A stretch of 64,000 nt of DNA from Rhodocyclaceae bacterium (GCA_023230455.1 JALNXH010000001.1:186001-250000), one strand, 5' to 3'; numbered from the stretch's first letter, positions 8,089 to 17,303 are shown. Notes: generated by a model from the sequence alone, not told the origin. Numbers and translations: made by a program.

Positions 8089-8104
8089 CTGACGGAGAAC
8101 TATC

Positions 8105-8272
8105 ATGGCAAAAGGCGGCCGCGAAAAGATCAAGCTGGAGTCCACCGCGGGCACCGGCCATTTCTACACCACCAACAAAAACAAGCGCACCACCCCCGAA
8201 AAGCTCGAATTCATGAAATTCGACCCGAAAGCGCGCAAACATGTGCTCTATAAGGAAATCAAGCTGAAATAA
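8105..8272 (+). CDS. rpmG: 50S ribosomal protein L33
   Basis: A 55-residue ribosomal protein beginning MAKGGREKIKLESTAGTGHF and containing TTNKNKRTTPEKLEFMKFDP, ending in KEIKLK. The conserved L33 core is unambiguous. It has no cysteines, so it is the zinc-independent paralogue. A GGAG precedes the ATG by about seven bases. Gene order rpmB-rpmG is the usual one, and both are ended by the strong hairpin at 8287-8327. Confidence 0.97.
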   Translation: MAKGGREKIKLESTAGTGHFYTTNKNKRTTPEKLEFMKFDPKARKHVLYKEIKLK

Positions 8273-8286
8273 CCGGCTCACTTCCG

Positions 8287-8327
8287 CTCCAATAAAAAAC
8301 CCGCTGATGGCGGGTTTTTTATTGGAG
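8287..8327. terminator. Bidirectional intrinsic terminator between rpmG and the MscS gene
   Basis: A perfect 18-bp inverted repeat (CTCCAATAAAAAACCCGC and its complement) surrounds a five-base loop. The GC-rich core CCCGC/GCGGG is flanked by A6 and T6, so it can terminate transcription from both converging genes. Confidence 0.93.
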
Positions 8328-8338
8328 GTTCGGCCTGT

Positions 8339-9595
8339 TCAGGCATTGAGCAGCCGTACTTCGCGCTGAGGAAAGGGTATCTCGACCCCCGCGTTCTTGA
8401 ACGCGTGCCAAATCGCCAAGTTGATCCGTGAACGCAGCAAACCGCTACCGGCTTCTGGGTCGGCGATCCAGAAGCCGATTTCAAGATTGATGCCGGAATC
8501 GGCAAAGGCCAGCACCAGTGACTGTGGTGGCGGATCGGCCAGTACCCGCGGATCGCCCGCCGCGGCCGCTTCCAGCAGTGCCAACGCACGCTCCAGATCG
8601 GTTCCATACGCCACCTGTACCGGCAGCGCCAAGCGCACGCGGTGGTCACTGAGGGATTCGTTCTCCACCACCGATCCCACCAGCACTTCGTTGGGTACGA
8701 TGACTTCGACGCCGGTCATCCCTCGCAGCACGGTATAGCGCGTGGTGATGCGGGTCACCTCGCCGCGCTCGCCGGCCACCGAAATGACGTTGCCGATGCG
8801 AATCGAACGGTCGAGCAAAATGATGAAGCCAGAAACGTAATTGCTGGCGATTTTCTGTAGGCCGAAACCCAGGCCGACGCCGAGCGCGCCGCCGAACACC
8901 GACAGCGTCGTCAGATCGATTCCCACCAACGGCAGACTGACCAGCACCGCCACCAGCGCCAGCAGCGAGCGCACCACGCGGGCGAACACCAGACGCAGAT
9001 TGGCGTCGAGACCCTGGGCGCGCTGTAGGCGAACCTCGATCGCGCGACCGACCCATAGTGCGGCAAGCAGGGTGGTTACTACGGTGGTCAAACCTTGCGC
9101 CACGATCCACAGATTGAGTTTCTGCCGACCGACGCTAAAGCTCAGGTCCTCCATCACTGCAATCACCTGCGGCAACACGCCGACGATATGCAGTGCGACT
9201 ACGCTCCAAGCGAGAAAAGCAAATACACGTTCGAAACTGGCCAGCCAGAGCGCCGAAGCGAAGCTGACACGCAGGATGAAGAACACCGCTCGGATGAGTG
9301 CCATTGATCCGAGCAGCGGAATTGCGATGGACAGCAGGCTGACCGGGTGGAAATCGCGCAGCACGGCGCGAGCAACGAAAATCAGCAGCATCGCTGTGAG
9401 CGGGAACATCAGCCGGCGCACCCCACCCTCGCCGAACGACTGGCTGGCAGCCGCTCCGTTGCGGGTACGCACTACACGCTCCAGCACCTTGGCGAACAAC
9501 AGGCAGACCAGCAGCACGACGAACTGCCACCACATGTCGGGATGGGCAAGATCGTCCTGGAGGCTGACGAGAAGATTGGTGAATTCCCTATTCAT
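8339..9595 (-). CDS. Mechanosensitive channel, MscS family
   Basis: MscS channels open on membrane tension and release solutes during hypo-osmotic shock. The 418-residue protein is longer than E. coli MscS (286) because of extra N-terminal membrane helices, about six in all, before the pore helix. The MscS core is clear: GGALGVGLGFGLQKIASNYVSG in the Gly/Ala-rich TM3 region, then GNVISVAGERGEVTRI, VIVPNEVLVGSVVENES and a C-terminal alpha/beta domain ending in PFPQREVRLL. The ATG at 9595 has AAGGA upstream. It lies downstream of the phospholipase D-like gene on the same strand, 19 bases apart. Confidence 0.93.
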   Translation of the reverse strand: MNREFTNLLVSLQDDLAHPDMWWQFVVLLVCLLFAKVLERVVRTRNGAAASQSFGEGGVRRLMFPLTAMLLIFVARAVLRDFHPVSLLSIAIPLLGSMALIRAVFFILRVSFASALWLASFERVFAFLAWSVVALHIVGVLPQVIAVMEDLSFSVGRQKLNLWIVAQGLTTVVTTLLAALWVGRAIEVRLQRAQGLDANLRLVFARVVRSLLALVAVLVSLPLVGIDLTTLSVFGGALGVGLGFGLQKIASNYVSGFIILLDRSIRIGNVISVAGERGEVTRITTRYTVLRGMTGVEVIVPNEVLVGSVVENESLSDHRVRLALPVQVAYGTDLERALALLEAAAAGDPRVLADPPPQSLVLAFADSGINLEIGFWIADPEAGSGLLRSRINLAIWHAFKNAGVEIPFPQREVRLLNA

Positions 9596-9614
9596 CCGTA
9601 GTTCCTTCTCTGCG

Positions 9615-10283
9615 TTAGTGCAGCTTGCATTCGCCGGCAAGCAAACGCTTCTCGGCACCGGTGAGAAAGGCGCAGGGCGACTGCGCCGCCTTGCGCTCCG
9701 AGTCGCGGCGAGCACTGCCGCCGGAAAGGCTGACCCCGGCATAGGGCTGCGCCTCGTCCCAATGGCGCTGCCAGTTGATGCGATAGGCTTCGGCCAGGGC
9801 TAGATTGCCACGCAGAGCGAGCAGATTTTCGGCGTTGCGCGCCTGCGCCGACCATGTGTAGTTATAGCTGCCGGTCAACACCAGCGGCTGATCGCCCTCG
9901 CTGTCGATCACCATCACCTTGTTGTGGGCCACGCTGTAGCGCGTCTCCAGCCGCACCGGAATTCCGGCAGCCGCCAGCAGGGGCACCAGCGAATGATCAC
10001 TCTGCTCCGCCATTTCACGGTCGGCAAGGATGCGCACATCGACCCCTCGGCTTTGCGCCTCCTGTAGCGCGGCAGCAATAGTACGACTGCTCAGGATGTA
10101 GGCCTGCATCCGCACCGAACGCCGCGCCTCGCGCAGGCTGCGCAGAATCAGGCCTTCCGCATCGTCCCAGGGAGTAAATGCCACCTCAACGGTACCGACA
10201 GCCGGCAAAGGCTGCGCCAACGCGATCGACGCGGCGCCGACGAAAGCGCAGGCTGCCAGCAGCGCAACGCCCCGTCGCATCAA
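9615..10283 (-). CDS. Secreted phospholipase D-like protein, single HKD motif
   Basis: A 222-residue protein with a Sec signal peptide (about residues 1-23, ending ALA-QP) and one phospholipase D catalytic motif, H120-N-K122-VMVI-D127, followed by GSYNYTWSAQARNAEN. A single HKD domain of this size matches the Nuc/bacterial endonuclease type, which dimerises to build one active site. It could act on phospholipids, nucleic acid or be a cardiolipin-type enzyme; location should be periplasm or outside. A second, degenerate motif is not seen. Its start overlaps the end of the rsmB-like gene by four bases, so it is likely cotranscribed. Confidence 0.88.
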   Translation of the reverse strand: MMRRGVALLAACAFVGAASIALAQPLPAVGTVEVAFTPWDDAEGLILRSLREARRSVRMQAYILSSRTIAAALQEAQSRGVDVRILADREMAEQSDHSLVPLLAAAGIPVRLETRYSVAHNKVMVIDSEGDQPLVLTGSYNYTWSAQARNAENLLALRGNLALAEAYRINWQRHWDEAQPYAGVSLSGGSARRDSERKAAQSPCAFLTGAEKRLLAGECKLH

Positions 10284-11542
10284 GCCGTGCGCTCCAGCGC
10301 GGCCGCATAAAAGCCGTCCGTGCCATGGAGATGCGGCAGCAAGCGCAGATCGCTACCTGTATCCAGCGCAATCCCTTGCTTGGCCAGGATTTCTGCGCAG
10401 GAACGGCGGACAAAGCCGCTGTGACTGGCGAGGAAGGCATCGACGATAGCCTCGTTCTCCTCGACCAGCGGACTGCACGTGGCGTACACCAGACGACCTC
10501 CGGGCTTGAGTAGTCGCGCGGCGGATGCAATGATCTCCCGCTGCTTGCGCGTCAGTTCATCAATGCCCAACGCTGTCTGACGCCATTTCAGATCGGGATT
10601 GCGGCGCAGGGTACCCAGCCCCGAACAGGGCGCATCCACCAATACGCGATCCATCTTGCCGGCCAGGCGCTTGATGCGCTGATCGCCGGCGTTGGCGATT
10701 ACCGCAGGATGCACGTTGGAAAGTCCGGAACGAGCCAGCCGCGGCTTCAGCTTGGACAGCCGCTTGTCGGACACGTCGAAGGCGTAGAGCCGCCCGGTGG
10801 AGCGCATCAGGGCGCCGAGCAGCAGGGTCTTGCCGCCGGCGCCGGCGCAAAAATCGGCCACCATCTCGCCGCGTTTCGGAGCAAGCAGATGCCCGAGCAA
10901 CTGGCTGCCCTCGTCCTGGACTTCAAATAGGCCGGCAAGGAACAAGCGATGCTTGGCCAGCGACGGTTTGCCCTTCAGGCGAATGCCGTGGGGCGCGTAA
11001 GGGCACGGTTCGGCCTCAATGCCATCGGCACGGAATTTGGTGAGAATTTCGTCGCGCTCGGCCTTGAAAACATTGACGCGCAAATCCAGCGGTGCCGGCT
11101 GATTCAATCCGCGCGTCAAGTCGATGAGCGCCGCTTCATCCATCTGCCGCAGCAGCCGTTCGCAGAGCCAATCGGGCAGATCGGTACGCTCGGCCAGGCT
11201 AAGCTCCGGTTCGCTGGCCTTGATCTCGGCCAGCCACTCCTGCACCTTGGGCTTAACCACTTCGGCCAGCTGGCGCTGGCTGACGCCCTGAACCCGCATC
11301 AACGCCGCGAGCACCAACCGACTCGGCGTCGGCTTGCCGTCGCAGAGCCGCTCCAGCATGCGCTTGCGGCGCAACACGGCATACACCGCCTCGGCGATGA
11401 AGCCGCGCTCACGCTGGCCAAGCATCTTGTGTTCGCGGAAATAGCGCGACAACACGCTGTCCGCGGGCTGCGACAGATCGAGTACCGCGGCAAGAGCATC
11501 AGCCGCGCTTTCCAGCAGCGGTTCGGTTAAACGTAGGTTCAC
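10280..11542 (-). CDS. RsmB/NOP-type RNA (cytosine-5) methyltransferase
   Basis: Uses S-adenosylmethionine to methylate cytosine C5, by family most likely in 16S rRNA. The 420-residue protein has a NusB-like helical N-terminus, a SAM-binding motif DFCAGAGGKTLLLG at 230-243, motif IV DAPCSGLGTLRRNPD with Cys306 and motif VI YATCSPLVEENE with the catalytic Cys356. The start is GTG at 11542, in a GTGA overlap with the upstream DUF3108 gene; this gives VNLRLTEPLLESA at the start. Length and layout are close to RsmB (about 430). The gene is not next to fmt and htrB as rsmB often is, so it may be an RsmB paralogue. Confidence 0.88.
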   Translation of the reverse strand: MNLRLTEPLLESAADALAAVLDLSQPADSVLSRYFREHKMLGQRERGFIAEAVYAVLRRKRMLERLCDGKPTPSRLVLAALMRVQGVSQRQLAEVVKPKVQEWLAEIKASEPELSLAERTDLPDWLCERLLRQMDEAALIDLTRGLNQPAPLDLRVNVFKAERDEILTKFRADGIEAEPCPYAPHGIRLKGKPSLAKHRLFLAGLFEVQDEGSQLLGHLLAPKRGEMVADFCAGAGGKTLLLGALMRSTGRLYAFDVSDKRLSKLKPRLARSGLSNVHPAVIANAGDQRIKRLAGKMDRVLVDAPCSGLGTLRRNPDLKWRQTALGIDELTRKQREIIASAARLLKPGGRLVYATCSPLVEENEAIVDAFLASHSGFVRRSCAEILAKQGIALDTGSDLRLLPHLHGTDGFYAAALERTA

Positions 11543-12270
11543 TTCTGTTTCCCTTCGAAATCGATTTCTTCGGCCAGCTGCTCGATGACGCCGCCTTTGC
11601 GATCGGTAAAGCGGATCTTGATCGGCAATCCGGCCACCGACTTGCCTAACCAGACCTCGGTCGTGTCGCCGCCCGTCACCGGAACGATGCGCACGTGCCA
11701 AGCGTCGAAGCGCCCAGCCTTGAGCGCTACCGGCTCCTCGCCAAGCCAGTTGAATTTATAGCGCTCGACCTTGCGTCCGGTGGCGACCGGAATCACCATT
11801 GCTTCGCTGCGCGGCGGCAACAGGCTGAGTTGGTAGAACATCGACAGCGTGTCCTCGACCTGGCCTTCCAGTGCGGCCGGATCTCCTTGGCGAAAGGTCG
11901 CTTTTTTTGCCTCCCAGTCGAAATGCACCCTCTCGGCATCACCATCGCCACGGTCATAGAGGAAGGTGTCGGGACGCAATCCACCATCGGCCATTTGCCC
12001 TTCGCTACGCTGCACGATCTTTGCCGGTTTAAGCAGCGCGAGCAGTCCGGTCGCCTGCGTGGTTGAGCTCAGCACGTAGTGTTTTCCGTCGCGCTGCCAT
12101 TCGTGGATGGCCCGACCGAGCTCGAAGTTGCCGTCGCCACGCACCACGACGTAACGAATCCGACCGTGAAGCGGCAAATCGGGAAGCGGCGCGGCCACCG
12201 CCACCGCCGCCACCGCCGCCACTGCCGCCACTGCCGCCAGCACGACGCCCCACCAGGCGGCGAATCTCAT
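11539..12270 (-). CDS. DUF3108 domain-containing periplasmic protein
   Basis: The 243-residue product has a signal peptide with an odd repetitive core (alternating AAV units, residues 10-24) followed by APLPDLPLHGRIRYVV. The body carries features of the DUF3108 family: WQRDGKHYVLSSTTQATGL, FDWEAKKATF, DTLSMFYQLSLLPP and a C-terminal beta-rich part with TEVWLGKSVAGLPIKIRF. Function of the family is unknown; members are often beside purN in betaproteobacteria. ATG overlaps the purN stop (ATGA), and its own stop overlaps the rsmB-like GTG, so purN, this gene and the methyltransferase form one tight operon. Confidence 0.85.
   Translation of the reverse strand: MRFAAWWGVVLAAVAAVAAVAAVAVAAPLPDLPLHGRIRYVVVRGDGNFELGRAIHEWQRDGKHYVLSSTTQATGLLALLKPAKIVQRSEGQMADGGLRPDTFLYDRGDGDAERVHFDWEAKKATFRQGDPAALEGQVEDTLSMFYQLSLLPPRSEAMVIPVATGRKVERYKFNWLGEEPVALKAGRFDAWHVRIVPVTGGDTTEVWLGKSVAGLPIKIRFTDRKGGVIEQLAEEIDFEGKQK
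12192..12239 (-). repeat. Nine-base imperfect tandem repeat in a signal peptide
   Basis: About five copies of a nine-base unit related to GCCGCCACT/GCCGCCACC encode the hydrophobic core of the DUF3108 signal peptide as AAV triplets. Copy-number change would lengthen or shorten the core in steps of three residues without shifting frame. Confidence 0.75.
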
Positions 12271-12899
12271 GGCGCCGGCACCCGCAGAAAAGGCTCGCCC
12301 GACTGCCGCACCTCGACCTCGACCCGGCCGTCGACCAGGCGCAGCCGGTCTTGGAGAAACCAACGCGCCGCCGCCGGGTAAATCGTGTGTTCCTGCGCCA
12401 GCACCCGTGCAGCCAGCGCCTCCTCCGTATCCCCGTCCAGCACCGGCACCGCCGCCTGGGCGACGATCGGCCCGGCATCGAGATCGGCGCTGACGAAATG
12501 TACGGTCGCCCCGTGAATGCGGACCCCGGAACGGATTGCCGCGGCATGGGTGGTCAATCCCGCGAACGACGGCAACAACGATGGGTGGATGTTCAGCATG
12601 CGGCCTTCGAAACGGCGCACGAAGCCCGCCGTCAGAATGCGCATGAAACCAGCCAGCAGCACTAGATTCGGACCGCGAGATTCGATTTCAGCGGCCAGTG
12701 CCGTATCGAACGCCTCGCGACTGGGGAATTCGCGGTGATCCACCACCGCCGTATCGATCCCGCGCACCGAGGCATGGGTCAATCCGGAGGCCTCGGGACG
12801 GTTGCTGATGACGCCGACGCAGCGCCCCGGCAGATCGGCCGCCAACAGCGCTTCCATATTGCTGCCACGGCCGGAGATCAGAATCACATATTTTTTCAT
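12267..12899 (-). CDS. purN: Phosphoribosylglycinamide formyltransferase
   Basis: Third step of purine synthesis: formyl transfer from 10-formyltetrahydrofolate to GAR. The 210-residue protein starts MKKYVILISGRGSNMEAL and has the catalytic residues Asn103, His105 (NIHPSLLPSF) and Asp141 (SADLDAGPIVAQ) in E. coli-like spacing. One departure: the loop after HPSLLPSF reads AGLTTHAAAI where FKGLHTH/YKGLHTH is usual, so the GLxTH motif has a Thr for the first polar position; this should be tolerated. The ATG at 12899 is one base after the lipoprotein gene's stop. Confidence 0.96.
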   Translation of the reverse strand: MKKYVILISGRGSNMEALLAADLPGRCVGVISNRPEASGLTHASVRGIDTAVVDHREFPSREAFDTALAAEIESRGPNLVLLAGFMRILTAGFVRRFEGRMLNIHPSLLPSFAGLTTHAAAIRSGVRIHGATVHFVSADLDAGPIVAQAAVPVLDGDTEEALAARVLAQEHTIYPAAARWFLQDRLRLVDGRVEVEVRQSGEPFLRVPAP

Positions 12900-12900
12900 T

Positions 12901-13611
12901 TCACTTGATGCCCGCCACCGGCAGGAAAACTGCAGTGGCCATGGTTTGCACCACCTTGACAACGGTGCGGTTGGTCTTATCGGCAATAACGCCTGACAGG
13001 ATATCCAGGGTCGCGATCGATTTGCCGAATTCCCGCTCGAAACTCAGGTTGGCCGGTGATCCGCATTCGTTTGACAACAACAACGGCACGCCATCAACGC
13101 CTTTCTCATTGGACAGCTTCCACGCGGCAATCTCGAAATTCCGCGCAGCGTTGTAGAGTTTTTGCGGGTCCAGCTCGTCGGTAAAAAACAATTCATAGCG
13201 TTCATTGAAAGCCGCCAGCGACATCCCGCCCAAACCGGCGATGAAGGCGAACACGCGGTCGCCGCTGTAATCGGCTTTCAAGCCAAGTCGGATGGCGTCG
13301 ATGCCGACGCGCCCCTCCAACTCCTGGAAGCGCCAGTTGTGGCGGCTTCCGAACAGACGCTGCACGGCTTCATCCGGACCGTTCCAGCCGCCCTTCTTCC
13401 ACTCCCGCGGATTGCGCCGATACAACTTCTCGGCCAAGCCCCGCAAACCGGCCATTAGGCTGCGCTGATGCGCTTCGGCAATTCGGTCGACATCCGATTT
13501 GCCCAACTGTAGCGTATCAAAGCCGGCAGCACCCGTTTTCCCAGGCCCCGTCGCCGCGGTACAGCCCGTAAAGGACGCCAGCACAGTCAGCCATGCCAAG
13601 AAGTATCGCAT
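12901..13611 (-). CDS. Predicted lipoprotein of unknown function
   Basis: I do not recognise this 236-residue protein. It begins with a short signal peptide and a lipobox ending FTGC at residues 14-17, so it is probably lipid-anchored in the envelope. The body is soluble, with a helical region around 40-70 (SDVDRIAEAHQRSLMAGLRG) and NPREWKKGGWNGPDEAVQRLF. The only other cysteine is in SNECGSP. The last 25 residues are hydrophobic (VVKVVQTMATAVFLPVAG). It precedes purN on the same strand and follows the Nudix gene. It is likely a lineage-conserved hypothetical gene. Confidence 0.75.
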   Translation of the reverse strand: MRYFLAWLTVLASFTGCTAATGPGKTGAAGFDTLQLGKSDVDRIAEAHQRSLMAGLRGLAEKLYRRNPREWKKGGWNGPDEAVQRLFGSRHNWRFQELEGRVGIDAIRLGLKADYSGDRVFAFIAGLGGMSLAAFNERYELFFTDELDPQKLYNAARNFEIAAWKLSNEKGVDGVPLLLSNECGSPANLSFEREFGKSIATLDILSGVIADKTNRTVVKVVQTMATAVFLPVAGIK

Positions 13612-13667
13612 CGGCGCGCATCATACCTTGATCGCCGGGCCACAGGCGGGGCCGGACAGCGCGGCGG

Positions 13668-14231
13668 TCAGTCCGGAGTAGGCCACGCTCCGGAGTTGAT
13701 CTTGTCGGCCCAGAGCAACGCCGTAATGGTCTTGGCGTCGGTGATTTCGCCGTCGCGAACGGCCAGCAGCGCATCGGACAGGCTGAGTTCGAGGACATCC
13801 AGATGCTCGCCCTGGTCGCGCTCGTGGCCGACATAGCTGAGGCCGCGGGCGAGAAAGATTTCGATGCGCTCGTCGGAATAGCCGATGCAGGGGTGCATGG
13901 TAGCGAGATGGCGCCAGTTTTTCGCGCGGTAACCGGTCTCCTCCCGTAATTCTCGGCGGCCGGTATCCAGTGGGTGTTCGCTGGGGTCGATTTTGCCGGC
14001 GGGAAGTTCGAGAAAGATGCGGTGCAAGGGATAGCGGAACTGACGTTCGAACAGCAGTTTGCCGTTGTCGAGGAAGGCGATCACCACCACCGCACCGGGG
14101 TGCGCAACCCACTCGCGAACGGCTTCCTGGCCTCCGGGCAGGCGCACCCGGTCACGGTGCACCTTGAGCAGAGCGCCGTCGAAGACCCGCTCGCTCTCCA
14201 ACTCGGTTTCGATCAATTCTTCGTCTTTCAT
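13668..14231 (-). CDS. Nudix hydrolase, ADP-ribose pyrophosphatase-like
   Basis: A 187-residue Nudix protein. The Nudix box spans about 79-101: G-KIDPS-E, then a seven-residue spacer and RELREETGY, matching Gx5Ex7REUxEExGU. The N-terminus (VFDGALLKVHRDRVRLPGG) and the region after the box (GYSDERIEIFLARGL) resemble ADP-ribose pyrophosphatases, which clear free ADP-ribose. In betaproteobacteria a gene like this normally follows nuoN, as here (54 bases), and it may recycle ADP-ribose from NAD breakdown. No terminator separates it from the nuo operon. Confidence 0.9.
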   Translation of the reverse strand: MKDEELIETELESERVFDGALLKVHRDRVRLPGGQEAVREWVAHPGAVVVIAFLDNGKLLFERQFRYPLHRIFLELPAGKIDPSEHPLDTGRRELREETGYRAKNWRHLATMHPCIGYSDERIEIFLARGLSYVGHERDQGEHLDVLELSLSDALLAVRDGEITDAKTITALLWADKINSGAWPTPD

Positions 14232-14285
14232 GGCCGCTAAGTCGGCAGACGAATAGTTTGGAACGCCTTTACCTGAGCGACCGCG

Positions 14286-15761
14286 TCAAAGCGAGCGCGA
14301 GAGAGCGAACTGGCAGAGCACGATCACAGACTGCGGGAACAGGCCAAGTAGCGCTACCGCCAAACAATTGACGGAGAGCAGAATGCGCATATCGAACGGC
14401 GCCTGAATCGTTGCACCGTCGGTAGGTGCGTCGAAGTACATCACTTTGACCACCCGCAGGTAGTAGAAGGCGCCAACCAGCGAGAGCAGCACGGCGAACA
14501 CCGCTACCGGCACATGCCCCGTGGCGACGACGATCGCCAGCACCGAGAACTTGGCGAAGAAGCCGATGAAGAACGGAATGCCGGCCATGGAGAACATCAG
14601 GATCAACATCATCAGCGCGAACCATGGACTGCGCTTGTTGAGACCTTTGAAGTCGTCGATGTTCTCGGATTCGAAGCCTGCACGGGAGAGCAGCAGGATC
14701 ATGCCGAAGGACGCCATCGACATCAGCACATAAGCCACCGTGTAATACATCGCCGTAGTGTAGGCGGCGAAGGCCGGGCCGCGGTTGTCGCCAACGACCC
14801 CGCTCATCATCGCCAGCAGCATGAAGCCCATGTGCGAGATGGCTGAATAGGCCAGCATGCGCTTGAGGTTGGTCTGGGCGATGGCCGCCAGGTTGCCGAG
14901 GGCGATCGACAGCACTGCCAAAATCAGCAGCATCGATTGCCACTGCACCGCCAACTCGAACAGGCCATATACCAGCAGGCGCATCACCATGGCGAAGGCG
15001 GCTAGTTTGGGTGCGGAACCGAGCAGCAGGGTGATCGCCGTCGGTGCCCCGTGATAGACGTCGGGAATCCACATGTGGAACGGAACGGCACCGAGTTTGA
15101 AGGCAATGCCGGCCACCAGGAACACCAGGCCAAAGATCAGCACCTGCTTGTTGGCGGCGCCGTGATAGACCGTCTGTGCGATGCCGCCGATCTCCAGTGT
15201 GCCGGTGGCGCCATAGATCATCGACATGCCGTAGAGCAACAGGCCGGAGGCCAACGCACCGAGCACGAAGTATTTCATCGCCGCTTCTGTAGCGCGCGGC
15301 GAGTCGCGGTCGATGGCCACCAGGGCATACATCGATAGCGAGAGCAGTTCGACGCCGAGGTACATGGTAAGCAAATGGGACGCCGAGATCATCACCATCA
15401 TGCCCAACGTAGCGAACAATACCAGCAGGTAGTACTCCCCCTTGTCCAGGCTGCGCTGCTTGAGATAATCGCGGCTATAGATCAACACCACGATCACCGA
15501 CAGGTAGGTGAACAGCTTGAGCAGATCGGCCAGGGCATCGTCGACAAACATGTTGCTGAAGGTCAACACAGTCTGTTCGCTGAACGTGAACACGGTAATG
15601 GCGGCCGCACCAACCAACGAGGCAACCGTGAGGAAAGGCATCAGCCAGCGATTGCGGGCGCCGATCGCGAGATCCACGAGCAGGATCACCAAGGCCATTA
15701 CCAGCAGAAAGATTTCCGCTGCGGCCGGGTAGAGGTCTGGGGCGACGAAGTTATTGAGCAT
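14286..15761 (-). CDS. nuoN: NADH-quinone oxidoreductase subunit N
   Basis: Antiporter-like membrane subunit of complex I, one of three that pump protons. The 491-residue protein has about 14 hydrophobic segments. The conserved broken-helix and lysine region is seen in MKYFVLGALASGLLLYGMS and GAVPFHMWIPDVYHGAPTA, followed by LKRMLAYSAISHMGFMLL. It is the last nuo gene; nuoM ends 21 bases upstream. Confidence 0.97.
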   Translation of the reverse strand: MLNNFVAPDLYPAAAEIFLLVMALVILLVDLAIGARNRWLMPFLTVASLVGAAAITVFTFSEQTVLTFSNMFVDDALADLLKLFTYLSVIVVLIYSRDYLKQRSLDKGEYYLLVLFATLGMMVMISASHLLTMYLGVELLSLSMYALVAIDRDSPRATEAAMKYFVLGALASGLLLYGMSMIYGATGTLEIGGIAQTVYHGAANKQVLIFGLVFLVAGIAFKLGAVPFHMWIPDVYHGAPTAITLLLGSAPKLAAFAMVMRLLVYGLFELAVQWQSMLLILAVLSIALGNLAAIAQTNLKRMLAYSAISHMGFMLLAMMSGVVGDNRGPAFAAYTTAMYYTVAYVLMSMASFGMILLLSRAGFESENIDDFKGLNKRSPWFALMMLILMFSMAGIPFFIGFFAKFSVLAIVVATGHVPVAVFAVLLSLVGAFYYLRVVKVMYFDAPTDGATIQAPFDMRILLSVNCLAVALLGLFPQSVIVLCQFALSRSL

Positions 15762-15781
15762 TGAGTTCTCGCCGTTACGCG

Positions 15782-17287
15782 TTACATGAGCTTGCCGGCG
15801 GCAACATGCTTGAGCAGGCTGTCAACGGAGGCATGCATCACGTCGGTGAATGGGAAGGGATAGAGGCCCATGGCCAGGACACAGATGGCCAAGGTGCCGA
15901 GGACAAGGAACTCGCGGCAATTGATGTCGGTAAGTTCCTTGACATGATCGTTGGCGACGTCACCGAACACGACACGCTTGTACATCCAGAGCGTATAGGC
16001 GGCGCCGAGGATCAGGGTGGTCGCCGCGGCAAAGCCTGTCCAGAAGTTGAACTGTACCGCCCCGAGCACCACCATGAACTCGCCGACGAAACCCGAAGTG
16101 GCAGGAAGCCCCGAATTCGCCATGGCGAACAGCAGGAACAACGCCGCGAATTTCGGCATGGTGTTCACCACACCGCCGTAGTCGGCGATCTGGCGACTAT
16201 GCAGGCGGTCGTACATGACGCCGATGCAGAGGAACATCGCAGCCGATACGAAGCCATGGGACAGCATCTGCACCAGGGCGCCTTCGACGCCGAGCGGGTT
16301 GAAAATAAAGAAACCGAGCGTAACGAAACCCATGTGCGAAATCGACGAGTACGCCACCAGTTTCTTCATGTCCGACTGCACCAGGGCGACGAAGCCGATG
16401 TAGATCACGGCAATCAGCGAAAGGCCAATCATCATCGGCGCCAGCGCCTGGGAAGCGTCGGGCACGATCGGCAGCGAGAGCCGCACGAAACCGTAAGCGC
16501 CGAGCTTCAGCGCGATCGCCGCCAGTACCACGGAGCCGCCGGTTGGGGCTTCGACGTGAGCGTCGGGCAGCCAGGTATGCACCGGCCACATCGGTACCTT
16601 GACCGCAAACGACAAGAGGAAAGCGATGAAAATCAGCTTCTGCACGCCAATATCCAGCGGCAGGCGATGCCAGTCGAGGATATTGAAGCTGCCCGACTGC
16701 GAAAACAGATAGACAAACGCGACCAGCATCAGCAACGAGCCGAGCAACGTGTAAAGAAAGAATTTGAACGCCGCGTAAACCCGGTTCGGACCGCCCCAGA
16801 TGCCGATAATCAGGTACATCGGAATCAGGCTGGCTTCGAAGAACGTATAGAACAGCACAGCATCCAGAGCACAGAAAATCCCGTTCATCAAACCAGACAT
16901 GATCAGGAAGGCACCCATGTATTGCGCCTGCTTTTCCTTGATCACCTCCCAACCGGCAAGGACCACCAGCACAGTGATAAAGGCATTGAGCAGGATGAAT
17001 AGCATCGAGATGCCGTCCACGCCAAGCAGGTACTGGATGCGGAACGGACCGACCCATGGCGCTTGTTCGACGAACTGCATGCCAGCCTGCGCATTGTCGA
17101 AGCTGGTGAACAACGGAATCGTTACCAGGAAGCCAGCGACGGCGACCAGCAGGGACATCCAACGGGTAGGCTGAACAAGACTCGCCTCTTTCACGCCGAA
17201 AATCGTCATCACTCGGGCAACGGCGAACATCAGCAGCGCGCCGAGGATGGGCACCCAGATGGAGAGGCTGAGCAGGTGGGAACTCAT
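15782..17287 (-). CDS. nuoM: NADH-quinone oxidoreductase subunit M
   Basis: Proton-pumping antiporter-like subunit of complex I. The 501-residue membrane protein shows the ND4 hallmarks: the essential Glu in the N-terminal part (FFEASLIPMYLIIGIWGG), the key Lys near VKVPMWPVHTWLPDAHVEAP, and DMKKLVAYSSISHMGFVTLG. About 14 membrane segments. Start ATG 17287, 17 bases after nuoL. A 413-residue open frame on the opposite strand is a shadow of its codon usage. Confidence 0.97.
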   Translation of the reverse strand: MSSHLLSLSIWVPILGALLMFAVARVMTIFGVKEASLVQPTRWMSLLVAVAGFLVTIPLFTSFDNAQAGMQFVEQAPWVGPFRIQYLLGVDGISMLFILLNAFITVLVVLAGWEVIKEKQAQYMGAFLIMSGLMNGIFCALDAVLFYTFFEASLIPMYLIIGIWGGPNRVYAAFKFFLYTLLGSLLMLVAFVYLFSQSGSFNILDWHRLPLDIGVQKLIFIAFLLSFAVKVPMWPVHTWLPDAHVEAPTGGSVVLAAIALKLGAYGFVRLSLPIVPDASQALAPMMIGLSLIAVIYIGFVALVQSDMKKLVAYSSISHMGFVTLGFFIFNPLGVEGALVQMLSHGFVSAAMFLCIGVMYDRLHSRQIADYGGVVNTMPKFAALFLLFAMANSGLPATSGFVGEFMVVLGAVQFNFWTGFAAATTLILGAAYTLWMYKRVVFGDVANDHVKELTDINCREFLVLGTLAICVLAMGLYPFPFTDVMHASVDSLLKHVAAGKLM

Positions 17288-17303
17288 CTATTTCTTTCTC
17301 TTG

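Noticed and set aside
7060..8154. 364-residue open frame opposite radC, the HIT gene and rpmB
   Set aside because: It runs across three real genes and a clear promoter; composition is not protein-like.
15761..17002. 413-residue open frame on the plus strand opposite nuoM
   Set aside because: Antisense shadow of a conserved gene; composition rich in His, Gln, Arg and Glu with no domain, a result of the opposite-strand reading of membrane-protein codons.
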